A stretch of 64,000 bases of DNA from Pseudomonas asgharzadehiana (GTDB taxonomy: Bacteria; Pseudomonadota; Gammaproteobacteria; Pseudomonadales; Pseudomonadaceae): the NCBI RefSeq assembly GCF_019139815.1, contig NZ_CP077079.1, positions 1,488,001 to 1,552,000 on the forward strand, in the 5' to 3' direction. Shown piece after piece: positions 36,872 to 47,123 of the stretch. Every line of letters begins with the position of its first letter. Position 1 is the stretch's first letter. Made by a program: the position numbers and the translations under genes. Below the pieces are notes generated by a model. That model saw only the letters and a list, made by a program, of their open reading frames with translations. It was not told the origin of the DNA and searched no databases.

Positions 36872-37759
36872 ATGAGAATCCTCGGCATTCTGTGCCTGCT
36901 ACTCACACTGAACGGCTGCAGCTCACTGCTGTTCTACCCCGAACCGGGCCTGCCGTTCACACCGCAAAAGGCCGGGCTTGCCTACCGCGACGTCACCCTT
37001 ACCACCGCCGATGGCGTGAAGTTGCACGCGTGGTGGCTGCCGGCCAAGCCGGGCGTGCCGCTCAAGGGCACGGTGCTGCACCTGCACGGCAACGGCGGTA
37101 ACCTGGCCTGGCACCTGGGGGGGAGTTGGTGGCTGCCCGAGCAGGGCTATCAAGTGTTACTGCTGGACTATCGCGGGTACGGCTTGTCGGAGGGCAAACC
37201 CTCGCTTCCCGCGATCTACCAGGATGTAGACGCCGCCTTCAGTTGGATCGACGAGGCTCCCGAAACCCAGGGCCAACCGTTGATCGTCCTCGGCCAGAGC
37301 CTGGGCGGCGCGCTGGCGGTGCATTACCTGGCGGCGCACCCCGAGCGCCAGGCCAGGCTCAAGGCGCTGGTGCTGGACGGCGTGCCCGCCAGTTATCGTG
37401 ACGTAGGACAATTCGCCCTGAGCACCTCCTGGTTAACATGGCCGTTACAAGTGCCTTTGTCCTGGCTGGTGCCGGATGCCGACAGCGCAATCAACGCCAT
37501 GCCCCAACTGACCGGCGTGCCGAAACTGTTGTTCCACAGCCTGGATGATCCGATCGTGCCGCTGGCCAATGGCATCCGCCTGTACCAGGCCGCGCCGCCG
37601 CCCAGGGTGTTGCAACTGACGCGCGGTGGGCATGTGCAGACCTTTGCCGACAAAACCTGGCAAACCGTGATGCTGCGCTATCTGGATGACCCGCAACACT
37701 TCAATGGCCTGCGTCGCCTGGGCGAAATCGCGAACTACCCCACTTCTAAAGTTGATTGA
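36872..37759 (+). CDS. Lipoprotein alpha/beta hydrolase
   Basis: A 295-residue serine hydrolase of the YfhR/BEM46-like group, anchored as a lipoprotein (signal RILGILCLLLTLNGCSS). The oxyanion region is TVLHLHGNGGNLAWH, the nucleophile elbow VLGQSLGGALAVHYL, the acid Asp likely in FHSLDDPIVPLANG, and the catalytic His in LTRGGHVQTF. Substrate not known. ATG at 36872 gives the proper signal peptide; the frame runs further upstream but through a REP element. Confidence 0.88.
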   Translation: MRILGILCLLLTLNGCSSLLFYPEPGLPFTPQKAGLAYRDVTLTTADGVKLHAWWLPAKPGVPLKGTVLHLHGNGGNLAWHLGGSWWLPEQGYQVLLLDYRGYGLSEGKPSLPAIYQDVDAAFSWIDEAPETQGQPLIVLGQSLGGALAVHYLAAHPERQARLKALVLDGVPASYRDVGQFALSTSWLTWPLQVPLSWLVPDADSAINAMPQLTGVPKLLFHSLDDPIVPLANGIRLYQAAPPPRVLQLTRGGHVQTFADKTWQTVMLRYLDDPQHFNGLRRLGEIANYPTSKVD

Positions 37760-37773
37760 TCAGAGAGCCCGCA

Positions 37774-38100
37774 ATGAGCGAAGAACGCAACATGATCCCG
37801 CTGATCCTCACTGGCATCGGCACCATCATTGGTACCGTCGGTTGCCTGTGGTACTACGGCTACCTGCACTTTGCCAAGCCGCAGGATGCGCTGCTGCTCA
37901 GTGACTTCACCATGCTCAAGACCGTACCCGGCGAGGACTACAAGATCTCCCTGACCCCGGCGGCCCAAGTGGCGCAATGTGTGGACGGTGTGCTGGTGAT
38001 GTTCGACACCGAGCAAAAGGGCCTGAGTGGCGTGCTGGTAAACAACAAGAAGCAAGCCGTGCGCTGCATGGGGCAGGAAACCCCGCAACTGCAGCAATAG
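37774..38100 (+). CDS. Small membrane-anchored hypothetical protein
   Basis: A 108-residue protein with one N-terminal transmembrane segment (IPLILTGIGTIIGTVGCLWYY), then a soluble domain with two Cys (AAQVAQCVDGVLVMFDTEQK, AVRCMGQETP) that could pair. It starts 14 bases after the hydrolase gene, with GAGAG upstream of the ATG, so it may be in the same transcript. I recognise no family beyond conserved Pseudomonas hypothetical. Confidence 0.65.
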   Translation: MSEERNMIPLILTGIGTIIGTVGCLWYYGYLHFAKPQDALLLSDFTMLKTVPGEDYKISLTPAAQVAQCVDGVLVMFDTEQKGLSGVLVNNKKQAVRCMGQETPQLQQ

Positions 38101-38216
38101 GAGGATCGCGCCAATAGCTGGAAACATCTGGAACCGTTTTTCGTAGGGCGCCACTGACGGGTCTGTCAGTGCGACTGGCAGATCACTTACGAATACGGAA
38201 CTTTGGAGAGTAAAAG

Positions 38217-38489
38217 ATGGATATCGCTGCCATAGGCAAGATGTTGAGAATGGCCAGGGGCCATGAACGACTGGGACAGGACGCCGCCCAAGGCACTGTC
38301 CAGCGCCAGGAAAAAATAGACCCGGACGTGCTCAAGAAACTGATGGAGATGCTTTCGGATGGCGCTCAGGGCGGTGGCGGTGCTGACGGTCAAGTGGATC
38401 AAGAGCGGATCAGCAAGATGATGTCGGGGCGCCAGGGTATGGAAGCGCTGATGCCGGACAGTGACAACGGTCGCCAAATAGTGAGTTGA
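38217..38489 (+). CDS. Small hypothetical protein
   Basis: A 90-residue soluble protein (MDIAAIGKMLRMARGHERLG start) with a Gly-rich middle (GAQGGGGADG) and many Met residues in two short helices (LKKLMEMLSDG, ISKMMSGRQGMEALM). GGAGAG lies 7 bases before the ATG. It ends against a strong bidirectional terminator facing lptF. No function can be given. Confidence 0.6.
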   Translation: MDIAAIGKMLRMARGHERLGQDAAQGTVQRQEKIDPDVLKKLMEMLSDGAQGGGGADGQVDQERISKMMSGRQGMEALMPDSDNGRQIVS

Positions 38490-38492
38490 CCC

Positions 38493-38523
38493 AAAAAAAC
38501 CCACCGTCAGGTGGGTTTTTTTT
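38493..38523. terminator. Bidirectional terminator between the small gene and lptF
   Basis: AAAAAAACCCACC and GGTGGGTTTTTTTT pair as a perfect stem with T-runs on both strands, serving two convergent genes. Confidence 0.92.
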
Positions 38524-38536
38524 CAGGCTGGATCAA

Positions 38537-39322
38537 TCAGTTCGTCATCGACGAACGTGGCTTGACCGGCTGGTTGTCGTTGGAAATGGTCACTTCAACG
38601 CGACGGTTCATGGCACGGCCCGACACGCTGCCGTTATCGGCAACCGGGTATTCCTTGCCGTAACCGGTAGTCACGATGCGGCGCGGGTCAACGCCCATCT
38701 TGATCAGCGCGACCTGCACCGACGCGGCGCGACGCTCCGACAGGCTCTGGTTGTAGGCATCGCTGCCAGTGCTGTCGGTGTAGCCTTCAACGATCACCTG
38801 ACGATCAGGGTTTTCCTGAAGGAACTGCGCCAGTTTGTTGATGTTCACCAGGCCGCTGGATTTGAGGTCGGCCTTGTTGGTGGCGAACAGCACATCACCA
38901 AAGGTCACCAGGGTGCCGCGATCGGTTTGCTTGGCATTCAAGCTGTCTTGCAGTTGCTTGATCTGTGCATCACGGGCATCCAGAAGGGCGCGGGCGCGTT
39001 CGTCACCGGCGTTTTTCAGCTTGGCTTCGGACTCGCGCAGCACGATGGTGTCTTTGGCTACTTCAACCCGCTGGTTGGTCAGGTAGGCCAGTTGGTCGAC
39101 CTTCTTCTGGTCTTCCTTGTCGCGGTACGCCTTGTCGGCCTTGTCCAGCCAGTCTTGGGCGTCCTTGGTTTCCAGAGCGGCAACCTTGGTTGCGTTCGGG
39201 TTGGCTTGCAGGGCCGAGAAGTTGGTTCGTGCGTTTTCCAGGTTCGCGTTCGGCGGGGTAGAGCACGCCGCCAGGGCAACGCTCATCGCCAACAGGGCAG
39301 GGATCATCAATTGTTTACGCAT
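38537..39322 (-). CDS. lptF: OmpA-family lipoprotein LptF
   Basis: A 261-residue outer-membrane lipoprotein: signal with lipobox VALAAC (acylated Cys20), a DUF4398 helical region (LENARTNFSALQANPNATKV, predicted coiled coil to about residue 130), and a C-terminal OmpA peptidoglycan-binding domain (TLVTFGDVLFATNKADLKSS; VIVEGYTDSTGSDAYNQSLS with the key Asp; NRRVEVTIS). In P. aeruginosa, LptF is AlgU-dependent and linked to oxidative-stress resistance and adhesion. It follows a second DUF4398 lipoprotein gene on the same strand. Confidence 0.9.
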   Translation of the reverse strand: MRKQLMIPALLAMSVALAACSTPPNANLENARTNFSALQANPNATKVAALETKDAQDWLDKADKAYRDKEDQKKVDQLAYLTNQRVEVAKDTIVLRESEAKLKNAGDERARALLDARDAQIKQLQDSLNAKQTDRGTLVTFGDVLFATNKADLKSSGLVNINKLAQFLQENPDRQVIVEGYTDSTGSDAYNQSLSERRAASVQVALIKMGVDPRRIVTTGYGKEYPVADNGSVSGRAMNRRVEVTISNDNQPVKPRSSMTN

Positions 39323-39377
39323 AATCGTGTCGTCCTTTCAATTCGATATCGGGTGCGATGCAGTCAAGGCGCGTGGC

Positions 39378-39803
39378 TTATTTCTGCTGGATAGCCGCCG
39401 GGCGCATGCCTTCCTTACGCAGCTCGTCAACAGCCTTCTGGGAATCCTTCACGGCCTGCTCAGCCTTGGCGGCCTGGGCTTTGCGCTCTGCAACGCGAGC
39501 GTCCCACTCGGCTTGTTCAGCCAGGCGACGGGCTTCATCGTAGTTTTTGTCATGCATAGCCAGTTCAGCTTGCTTGAGCTTGTCTTGGGCCGACTTCATT
39601 TCTACGGCCGCGTACTCAGTGCCGCCGGCGCTCACAGCGCTGTTGACCGCCGATTGAGTCACCGCGTATTGCTCGGTCGGAGGGTTGCCGGCGCAGCCAG
39701 CCAAAACGAAGCTGGTGCCGATTGCCAGCGCGGCCAATTTGAGCCCGCGCAAGTGGTTAAACGTGGATTTGGCAGTGCTGGTCTTCATCGTCTTCAACTC
39801 CAT
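39378..39803 (-). CDS. DUF4398 lipoprotein, partner of LptF
   Basis: A 141-residue lipoprotein (signal LKLAALAIGTSFVLAGCAG) whose mature part is one DUF4398 domain with a long, charged, Ala-rich helix (AEWDARVAERKAQAAKAEQA), probably coiled-coil. Its domain matches the N-terminal half of the LptF protein encoded 55 bases downstream, so the pair may have come from duplication. ATG at 39803 is chosen because AGGAG lies 6 bases before it. Confidence 0.87.
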   Translation of the reverse strand: MELKTMKTSTAKSTFNHLRGLKLAALAIGTSFVLAGCAGNPPTEQYAVTQSAVNSAVSAGGTEYAAVEMKSAQDKLKQAELAMHDKNYDEARRLAEQAEWDARVAERKAQAAKAEQAVKDSQKAVDELRKEGMRPAAIQQK

Positions 39804-39917
39804 TGGATAACTCCTGAAAAACTTCAAAATCCATCGCTGTGGGTCAACGGTTCAGGGCTCGACGGTAACGCTCATGGTGCCCTTTTAAACGACCGTTCCA
39901 AGTGATGGCTTACTGGC

Positions 39918-39945
39918 TGTGACTGGCGGCTTTTTTGAATAGTTC
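39918..39945 (-). promoter_or_regulatory. Possible AlgU-type promoter for the DUF4398-lptF unit
   Basis: On the minus strand GAACTA (39945-39940) and TCACA (39922-39918) are separated by 17 bases, close to the AlgU/SigE consensus GAACTT-N16/17-TCTGA, about 115 bases before the start codon. AlgU control of lptF is known in P. aeruginosa; this site is my inference and matches imperfectly. Confidence 0.35.
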
Positions 39946-40077
39946 AGAGAAGATGGCGATTTGCCTAAAAAAATATCTGACTGAATGGTCAGCGTAAAAA
40001 CTTGGAACTTTCGGCAGGCGCAGCGGTACGCCGGGCCTTTACCAAGGCCCGGCGTAAAAGGGTGTGGCGGGGTTTTA

Positions 40078-40422
40078 TCAGTGCTTGGGTTTGTCGGCGC
40101 CGGCAGCCATATCGTGCAGGTAACGCCGTGACAAGGTGAGAAAGCGCGGGGTAGGGCCGACGTCTTCGTACAGCGGATCGCCTTCCTCATCGGTGGCGAT
40201 GACGTGCTGGCCCTTGATATAGGGAAAGCTGGCTTCCAACTCTTCAAGGGCGGCGCCGATCAGCTCGCCGAGCAGTTCTTCGGGGTGGCGCTTGGGATAC
40301 ATTTCGGCGATGGCCGCCAGCCGCGCGGCAGCTTCTACATCCAGGTGGATCGCGTACTCGGTCTTGGTCAGGCGACCCTTGGCGTTCTCTTCCCAATGCT
40401 GGGCCAGTTCTCGAATTTTCAT
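40078..40422 (-). CDS. Conserved Pseudomonas hypothetical protein
   Basis: A 114-residue soluble acidic protein starting KIRELAQHWEENAKGRLTKT, with EYAIHLDVEAAARLAAIAEM, then KRHPEELLGELIGAALEELE, a possible ribbon-helix-helix-like or helical segment, and a C-terminal tail ending DKPKH. GAGG precedes ATG 40422 at good spacing. It is divergent from ppc with a 184-base gap. I cannot assign a function. Confidence 0.72.
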   Translation of the reverse strand: MKIRELAQHWEENAKGRLTKTEYAIHLDVEAAARLAAIAEMYPKRHPEELLGELIGAALEELEASFPYIKGQHVIATDEEGDPLYEDVGPTPRFLTLSRRYLHDMAAGADKPKH

Positions 40423-40606
40423 GGCAACCTCAATAAAACCCACGATAGCGGGCGGTGATGAGTGACCAGTCGCCCGCGTGGATAAACGCGACGACTCAAC
40501 AGTGAGACTAGCTGCACGCCGCAAGGTTTAAAGTCTTGTCATAAAACGAGGCTGGCGGCACTCTGACACACCTGCGCGTCCCGGATTTCTGGCTGGAGAT
40601 TGGCTG

Positions 40607-43234
40607 ATGAGTGATATCGATGCACGCTTGCGTGAGGATGTTCACCTGCTGGGTGAACTGCTGGGCAACACCATTCGAGAGCAGTACGGCGCTGATTTTC
40701 TCGACAAGATCGAGCAGATCCGTAAAGGCGCCAAGGCCGACCGCCGCGGCGCCGGCGATGAACTGAGCAGCAGCCTCAACCAATTGCAGGAAGACGAACT
40801 GCTGCCGGTGGCCCGGGCGTTCAACCAGTTTCTCAACCTGGCCAATATCGCCGAACAGTACCAGTTGATTCACCGCCGCGATGAGTCGCAACCGGCGCCG
40901 TTCGAGTCTCGGGTGTTGCCGCAACTGCTGGCGCGCCTGCAAAGCGAAGGTCACAGCAACGAGTCCCTGGCCCGTCAATTGGGGCGCCTGGAGATCGAAC
41001 TGGTCCTCACCGCCCACCCCACCGAAGTGGCGCGCCGCACCCTGATCCAGAAATACGATGCCATCGCCGCGCAATTGGCGCTGCAGGACCACCGCGACCT
41101 CACCACGGCCGAGCGCGAACAGATCCGCCAGCGCCTGCAACGGTTGATCGCCGAAGCCTGGCACACCGAAGAAATCCGCCGCACCCGGCCCACCCCGGTG
41201 GACGAAGCCAAGTGGGGCTTTGCCGTCATCGAGCATTCGTTGTGGCACGCCATCCCCAATTATTTGCGCAAGGCTGACCAGGCCTTGCACGCCGCCACCG
41301 GCCTGCGCCTGCCGCTTGAGGCCGCGCCGATCCGGTTTGCGTCCTGGATGGGCGGCGACCGTGATGGCAACCCGAACGTGACCGCGCCGGTGACGCGCGA
41401 AGTGTTGTTGCTGGCGCGCTGGATGGCCGCCGATTTGTACCTGCGCGATATCGATCACCTGGCGTCCGAACTGTCGATGCAAAAAGCCAGCCCGGCATTG
41501 CAGGCCAAGGTCGGCGACAGCGTCGAGCCCTACCGCGCCTTGCTCAAGCAACTGCGCGAACGCCTGCGCGCCACGCGCCAGTGGGCCCATACCGCGTTGG
41601 GCAGCAGTACGCCGGCACCGGCTGAAGTGTTGCAGAACAACCGCGATCTGTTGGAGCCGCTGGAGCTGTGCTACCAGTCGCTGCATGAATGCGGCATGGG
41701 GGTGATCGCCGATGGCCCGTTGCTCGACTGCCTGCGCCGGGCCGTGACGTTTGGCTTGTTCCTGGTGCGCCTGGACGTGCGACAGGATTCCAGTCGCCAT
41801 TGCGCGGCAATGACTGAAATCACCGATTACCTGGGCCTGGGCCGCTATGAGGACTGGGACGAAGACGCACGCATCAGCTTCCTGATGAAGGAACTGGCCA
41901 ACCGTCGTCCGCTGCTGCCGGGTTATTTCAAACCGTCGGCGGATACCGCTGAAGTATTGAATACCTGCAAGGAGATCGCTGCCGCACCGGCCGCCTCGTT
42001 GGGCTCCTACGTCATCTCCATGGCCGGCGCCGCCTCGGATGTGCTGGCGGTGCAACTGTTGCTTAAAGAGTCGGGCGTGCAACGGCCGATGCGCGTGGTG
42101 CCGCTGTTCGAAACCCTGGCCGACCTGGATAACGCCGGCCCCGTGATCGAGCGATTGTTGCTGCTGCCGGGTTACCGCGCGCGGTTGCAGGGGCCGCAGG
42201 AAGTGATGATCGGCTACTCCGACTCGGCCAAGGATGCCGGCACCACCGCCGCCGCCTGGGCGCAATATCGGGCGCAGGAACGGCTGGTGGACATCTGCCG
42301 CGAACAACAGGTGGAACTGCTGTTGTTCCATGGTCGCGGCGGCACCGTCGGGCGCGGTGGCGGCCCGGCTCACGCGGCGATTCTGTCGCAGCCGCCGGGT
42401 TCGGTGGCGGGGCGTTTCCGTACGACTGAACAAGGCGAAATGATCCGCTTCAAGTTCGGCCTGCCGGACATCGCCGAACAGAACCTCAATCTTTACCTGG
42501 CGGCGGTGCTGGAGGCGACGCTGTTGCCTCCGCCGCCACCCGAGCCTGCCTGGCGGCATTTGATGGACGAACTGGCCGCGGACGGTGTCAGCGCTTACCG
42601 CGCCGTGGTGCGGGAAAACCCGCAATTCGTCGAGTATTTCCGCCAGTCCACCCCAGAGCAGGAACTCGGCCGTTTGCCGTTGGGCAGCCGCCCGGCCAAG
42701 CGCCGCGCCGGTGGTATCGAAAGCCTGCGCGCCATCCCGTGGATCTTCGGCTGGACCCAGACCCGCCTGATGCTGCCCGCCTGGCTGGGCTGGGAAGCCG
42801 CCTTGAGCAAGGCTCTGGAGCGTGGCGAGGGCGAACTGCTGGGGCAGATGCGCGAGCAGTGGCCGTTCTTCCGTACGCGCATCGATATGCTGGAAATGGT
42901 GTTGGCCAAGGCCGATGCCGATATCGCGCGTTTATACGATGAGCGCCTGGTGCAGCCCGACCTGTTGCCATTGGGTGCGCATTTGCGCGACCTATTGTCG
43001 CAGGCCTGCGACGTGGTGCTTGGCCTGACCGGCCAGTCGCAACTGCTGGCCCATAGCCCTGACACCCTGGAGTTCATCCGCCTGCGCAACACCTACCTCG
43101 ACCCGCTGCACTTGTTGCAGGCCGAGTTGCTGGCACGTTCGCGCCAGCAGGAAGCGGCACAGGACAGCCCTCTGGAACAGGCGCTGCTGGTCTCCGTGGC
43201 CGGTATCGCCGCTGGTTTGCGCAACACCGGTTGA
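40607..43234 (+). CDS. ppc: Phosphoenolpyruvate carboxylase
   Basis: An 875-residue cytoplasmic enzyme that carboxylates PEP to oxaloacetate, replenishing the TCA cycle. The catalytic His motif is [14 protein letters not shown] (residues about 131-144); other active-site blocks are [26 protein letters not shown] and [16 protein letters not shown]. The C-terminus ends [10 protein letters not shown], the usual form. Length fits the family (about 880). A single gene with its own terminator. Confidence 0.97.
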   Translation: MSDIDARLREDVHLLGELLGNTIREQYGADFLDKIEQIRKGAKADRRGAGDELSSSLNQLQEDELLPVARAFNQFLNLANIAEQYQLIHRRDESQPAPFESRVLPQLLARLQSEGHSNESLARQLGRLEIELVLTAHPTEVARRTLIQKYDAIAAQLALQDHRDLTTAEREQIRQRLQRLIAEAWHTEEIRRTRPTPVDEAKWGFAVIEHSLWHAIPNYLRKADQALHAATGLRLPLEAAPIRFASWMGGDRDGNPNVTAPVTREVLLLARWMAADLYLRDIDHLASELSMQKASPALQAKVGDSVEPYRALLKQLRERLRATRQWAHTALGSSTPAPAEVLQNNRDLLEPLELCYQSLHECGMGVIADGPLLDCLRRAVTFGLFLVRLDVRQDSSRHCAAMTEITDYLGLGRYEDWDEDARISFLMKELANRRPLLPGYFKPSADTAEVLNTCKEIAAAPAASLGSYVISMAGAASDVLAVQLLLKESGVQRPMRVVPLFETLADLDNAGPVIERLLLLPGYRARLQGPQEVMIGYSDSAKDAGTTAAAWAQYRAQERLVDICREQQVELLLFHGRGGTVGRGGGPAHAAILSQPPGSVAGRFRTTEQGEMIRFKFGLPDIAEQNLNLYLAAVLEATLLPPPPPEPAWRHLMDELAADGVSAYRAVVRENPQFVEYFRQSTPEQELGRLPLGSRPAKRRAGGIESLRAIPWIFGWTQTRLMLPAWLGWEAALSKALERGEGELLGQMREQWPFFRTRIDMLEMVLAKADADIARLYDERLVQPDLLPLGAHLRDLLSQACDVVLGLTGQSQLLAHSPDTLEFIRLRNTYLDPLHLLQAELLARSRQQEAAQDSPLEQALLVSVAGIAAGLRNTG

Positions 43235-43274
43235 GGTTTTCGGCGTGTTCTCAATGGCTTGCAGCTAAACCGCG

Positions 43275-43303
43275 ACGGCCGCCCCGAAACGGGCGGTCGT
43301 TGT
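43275..43303 (+). terminator. Terminator after ppc
   Basis: ACGGCCGCCCC-GAAA-CGGGCGGTCGT with a following TTGTTT; GC-rich stem and tetraloop 40 bases after the ppc stop. Confidence 0.75.
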
Positions 43304-43307
43304 TTGA

Positions 43308-44177
<870 letters not shown>

Positions 44178-44197
44178 CCCTTGCGCTCAGCTTCACA

Positions 44198-44225
44198 GAC
44201 AACGGCCCGCTTGCGGGCCGTTGTT
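44198..44225 (+). terminator. Terminator between adk and tsaB
   Basis: GACAACGGCCCGC and GCGGGCCGTTGTT form a long GC-rich stem with a two-base loop, 20 bases after the adk stop. The T-run is interrupted (TTGTTGTTT), so it may be leaky. Confidence 0.7.
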
Positions 44226-44268
44226 GTTTATACTGGCGCACTTTTTTTCGACTTGGACACCCACACCG

Positions 44269-44955
44269 ATGAGCACCCTGCTGGCCCTGGACACCGCGAC
44301 TGAAGCTTGCTCCGTTGCCTTGCTGCACGACGGCAAAGTAACCAGCCACTACGAGGTGATCCCGCGCCTGCACGCGCAGAAGCTGTTGCCGATGATCAAG
44401 CAGTTGCTGGAAGACGCGGGCACCACCCTGGCCGCCGTCGATGCCATCGCCTTTGGTCGTGGCCCGGGTGCCTTCACCGGTGTGCGCATCGCCATTGGCG
44501 TGGTGCAGGGCCTGGCGTTTGCGCTGGAGCGGCCAGTATTGCCGGTGTCCAACCTCGCGGTGCTGGCCCAGCGCGCGTTGCGCGAACAAGGGGCCTTGCA
44601 AGTGGCCGCAGCCATCGACGCGCGAATGGACGAGGTCTATTGGGGCTGCTACCGCGAAACGGCTGGCGAGATGCGCCTGGTGGGGGTGGAGGCGGTGCAG
44701 CCCCCCGAGTCCTCGGTGCTACCTGAGGGCGCCGGCGGTGACTGGTTTGGTGCTGGCACCGGCTGGGGCTATGGCGAGCGTATCGGCGTGCAACTGGCTG
44801 GCCAGGACGTCACGATGTTGCCTCACGCCGAAGACCTGCTGACGCTGGCACGCTTTGCTTTTGAGCGGGGCGAGGCGATTGCTGCTGATCAGGCGGCACC
44901 GGTTTACCTGCGCGATAAAGTCGCGCAGACCAAGGCGGAACGAGGAATTATTTGA
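44269..44955 (+). CDS. tsaB: tRNA t6A37 biosynthesis protein TsaB
   Basis: A 228-residue TsaB, the non-catalytic partner of TsaD in making threonylcarbamoyl-A37 of tRNA. The ASKHA N-terminal fold is visible: LLALDTATEACSVALLHDGK, then the dimer helix ARLHAQKLLPMIKQL-like stretch and DAIAFGRGPGAFTGVRIAIG. It uses the separate TsaD, TsaC and TsaE, which are not in this window. TrmO at 3 kb methylates the product of this pathway. Confidence 0.95.
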   Translation: MSTLLALDTATEACSVALLHDGKVTSHYEVIPRLHAQKLLPMIKQLLEDAGTTLAAVDAIAFGRGPGAFTGVRIAIGVVQGLAFALERPVLPVSNLAVLAQRALREQGALQVAAAIDARMDEVYWGCYRETAGEMRLVGVEAVQPPESSVLPEGAGGDWFGAGTGWGYGERIGVQLAGQDVTMLPHAEDLLTLARFAFERGEAIAADQAAPVYLRDKVAQTKAERGII

Positions 44956-45115
44956 CGCCAAAAATGATGGCAATTTGGGGCAAAAGTCGCCAATCGTCAG
45001 AATTTGCCCCCGTTTTTAAACCTTTTTCAAATTATGTGTTCTAGTTATCACCAGAGCATTTGCGCACAACGGACAGTGCTGCCAAAATGCCATCACTGAT
45101 AGCGAGTTCGCGCCC

Positions 45116-45406
45116 ATGCGTATTGATGGATTTTCCTCACAGTCGTACCCAATCAAGCGTAAGCCGCGTAAGGCAAACGCCACGGTGGACGACTCCGTCG
45201 AGGATTCGCCGGATTTCATCGAAGTGCAGTCCGACGCGCAGGCCAGTTCTCAAGCACGCATCAGCGGCCTTCCAGCCCGTCAGCAAGACATGATCTTCCC
45301 GCGCTCCATGAGCAAAAGCGTTGCCACTGCCCTGGCCAGTTACCTGACCACCGCCAGCTTTGTCGAATGGGATATGGAAGTGCTGGGCCTCGACATCCAT
45401 ATCTGA
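45116..45406 (+). CDS. Small conserved hypothetical protein
   Basis: A 96-residue protein with a basic N-terminus (GFSSQSYPIKRKPRKANATV), an acidic stretch and a C-terminal hydrophobic helix (KSVATALASYLTTASFVEWD). Its stop shares one base with the start of the DUF72 gene (TGATG), so the two are translationally coupled. I recognise no domain. Confidence 0.72.
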   Translation: MRIDGFSSQSYPIKRKPRKANATVDDSVEDSPDFIEVQSDAQASSQARISGLPARQQDMIFPRSMSKSVATALASYLTTASFVEWDMEVLGLDIHI

Positions 45407-46266
45407 TGCGTCTGCCTTACTACCTCGGTTGCCCGTCCTGGAGTGAAAACGCCTGGCGCGAGTACCTGTACCCCGCCGATGCTCACTCCAGCGATTACCT
45501 TGCGCTGTATTCCCAGGTCTTCAACGCGGTTGAAGGCAACACCACGTTTTATGCCCGCCCCTCGGCCGCCACGGTGCAGCGCTGGGCCGACATCATGCCC
45601 GCAGATTTCCGCTTCACCGCCAAGTTCCCCGGTGATATCAGCCATGGTGGCGATTTGCGTGAGCAATTGCCGGCGGCGCAGAGTTTTGTTGGCTTGATGA
45701 GCCCATTGGGTGAGCGGGTTTCACCGCTGTGGCTGCAATTGTCGGCGAGTTTTTCGCCGCAGCGCCTGGCTGAGCTGGCCGGTTTTATTGAGGGCCTGGA
45801 GCGTCCGATGGCGGTGGAAGTACGCCACCCGGCGTTCTTCGCCAAGGGCGATGCCGAACGCATGCTCAACCGTTTGCTGCGTGACCGTGGTGTGGAGCGC
45901 ATCTGCCTCGACCCACGTGCACTGTTCAGTTGCACCTCGACCTCGGCGGCGGTGCTGCATGCCCAATCAAAAAAGCCCAAGGTGCCGCCGCGTCCGGCCG
46001 CGCTGACGCTGTTTCCGCAGGTGCGGTTTATCGGCCACCCCGAGCTTGAGGCGAATGACCCCTTCCTGGTTCCCTGGGTAGAAAAAATCGCCGGTTGGAT
46101 CGAAGAGGGCCGCACACCCTATGTGTTCCTGCACACCTCCGACAACCGCCTGGCCGCGCAACTGGCGCTGCGGTTCCACGAAAAACTGCGCGAGCGCCTA
46201 CCCGGCCTGCCGGCGCTGCCTACGCTCAATCGCACTCCCGAAGTGGAACAACTGGGGTTACTCTAG
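45406..46266 (+). CDS. DUF72 protein
   Basis: A 286-residue DUF72 (YecE-like) TIM-barrel protein. Family features are YYLGCPSWSENAWREYLYP, NAVEGNTTFYARPSAATVQR, FRFTAKFPGDISH, MAVEVRHPAFF and YVFLHTSDNRLAA. Its activity is not established; structures of the family resemble metal-dependent barrel enzymes. The start overlaps the preceding gene's stop by one base, showing a two-gene unit; the PEP mutase-like gene follows after 26 bases. Confidence 0.9.
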   Translation: MRLPYYLGCPSWSENAWREYLYPADAHSSDYLALYSQVFNAVEGNTTFYARPSAATVQRWADIMPADFRFTAKFPGDISHGGDLREQLPAAQSFVGLMSPLGERVSPLWLQLSASFSPQRLAELAGFIEGLERPMAVEVRHPAFFAKGDAERMLNRLLRDRGVERICLDPRALFSCTSTSAAVLHAQSKKPKVPPRPAALTLFPQVRFIGHPELEANDPFLVPWVEKIAGWIEEGRTPYVFLHTSDNRLAAQLALRFHEKLRERLPGLPALPTLNRTPEVEQLGLL

Positions 46267-46292
46267 GCTCCTTTTTCCGCCAGGAGCCAGAC

Positions 46293-47120
46293 ATGGATGC
46301 TCAAACCCTTCGCGCCGAAACCTTCAAGGCCCTGCACGAGCGTGACCGTGCGTTCGTCATGCCCAACCCATGGGACGCCGGCTCCGCCGTGATGCTGGCC
46401 AGCCTGGGTTTCGAAGCGTTGGCCACCACCAGTGCCGGCTATGCGTTCAGCCTGGGGCGCCCGGACGCGGAAGGCGCGCTGTCCCTGGAAGATACCTTGC
46501 TCAATGCCTCGATGATCGCCAACGCCACCGCGTTGCCGGTAGCGGCCGATCTGGAAAACGGCTTCGGCGACGCCCCCGATGACTGCGCCCGCACCATCCT
46601 GCGTGCCGCGGCCACCGGCATTGTCGGCGGCTCGATCGAAGATGCCACGGGTGTTGCCGCCGACCCGATCTATTCCTTCGACCTCTCTGTTGAACGTGTG
46701 GAAGCTGCTGTCGCGGCTGCCCGCAGCCTGCCATTCCCCTTCACCCTGACCGCCCGCGCGGAAAACCTCCTGCATGGCCGCCTGGATTTGCCCGACACTG
46801 TTCGCCGCCTGCAAGCCTACGCCGAGGCCGGTGCCGACGTGCTGTATGCGCCCGGCTTGCGCAGTGCCGAGGAAGTGCTGGCGGTGGTCAAGGCTGTGGC
46901 GCCCAAACCGGTGAATGTGTTGATGTCCGGCGGGCTCAAACTCAGCGTGGCGCAATTGAACGCGATGGGCGTCAAGCGCATCAGTGTCGGTTCGGCAATG
47001 GCGCTGGCGGCCTATGGCGAGTTTTATCGCGCGGCTCAGGAGGTTTATGAGTTGGGCACATTCAGTTTTACCGAGCGCTCGATGCCGTTCAGCCGGGCCA
47101 ACCAGTTCTTCAAAGGTTAA
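46293..47120 (+). CDS. Isocitrate lyase/PEP mutase-family enzyme
   Basis: A 275-residue alpha/beta-barrel lyase. Recognisable parts are MPNPWDAGSAVMLASLGFEA, SAGYAFSLGRPD, the metal-binding VAADLENGFGDAPDDC, GGSIEDATG and VNVLMSGGLKLSVAQLNAMG. The flexible-loop Cys motif of isocitrate lyase (KKCGH) is missing, so it is not aceA; oxaloacetate decarboxylase or a related C-C lyase is more likely. CAGGAG precedes the ATG. The exact substrate is unknown. Confidence 0.88.
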   Translation: MDAQTLRAETFKALHERDRAFVMPNPWDAGSAVMLASLGFEALATTSAGYAFSLGRPDAEGALSLEDTLLNASMIANATALPVAADLENGFGDAPDDCARTILRAAATGIVGGSIEDATGVAADPIYSFDLSVERVEAAVAAARSLPFPFTLTARAENLLHGRLDLPDTVRRLQAYAEAGADVLYAPGLRSAEEVLAVVKAVAPKPVNVLMSGGLKLSVAQLNAMGVKRISVGSAMALAAYGEFYRAAQEVYELGTFSFTERSMPFSRANQFFKG

Positions 47121-47123
47121 GCC

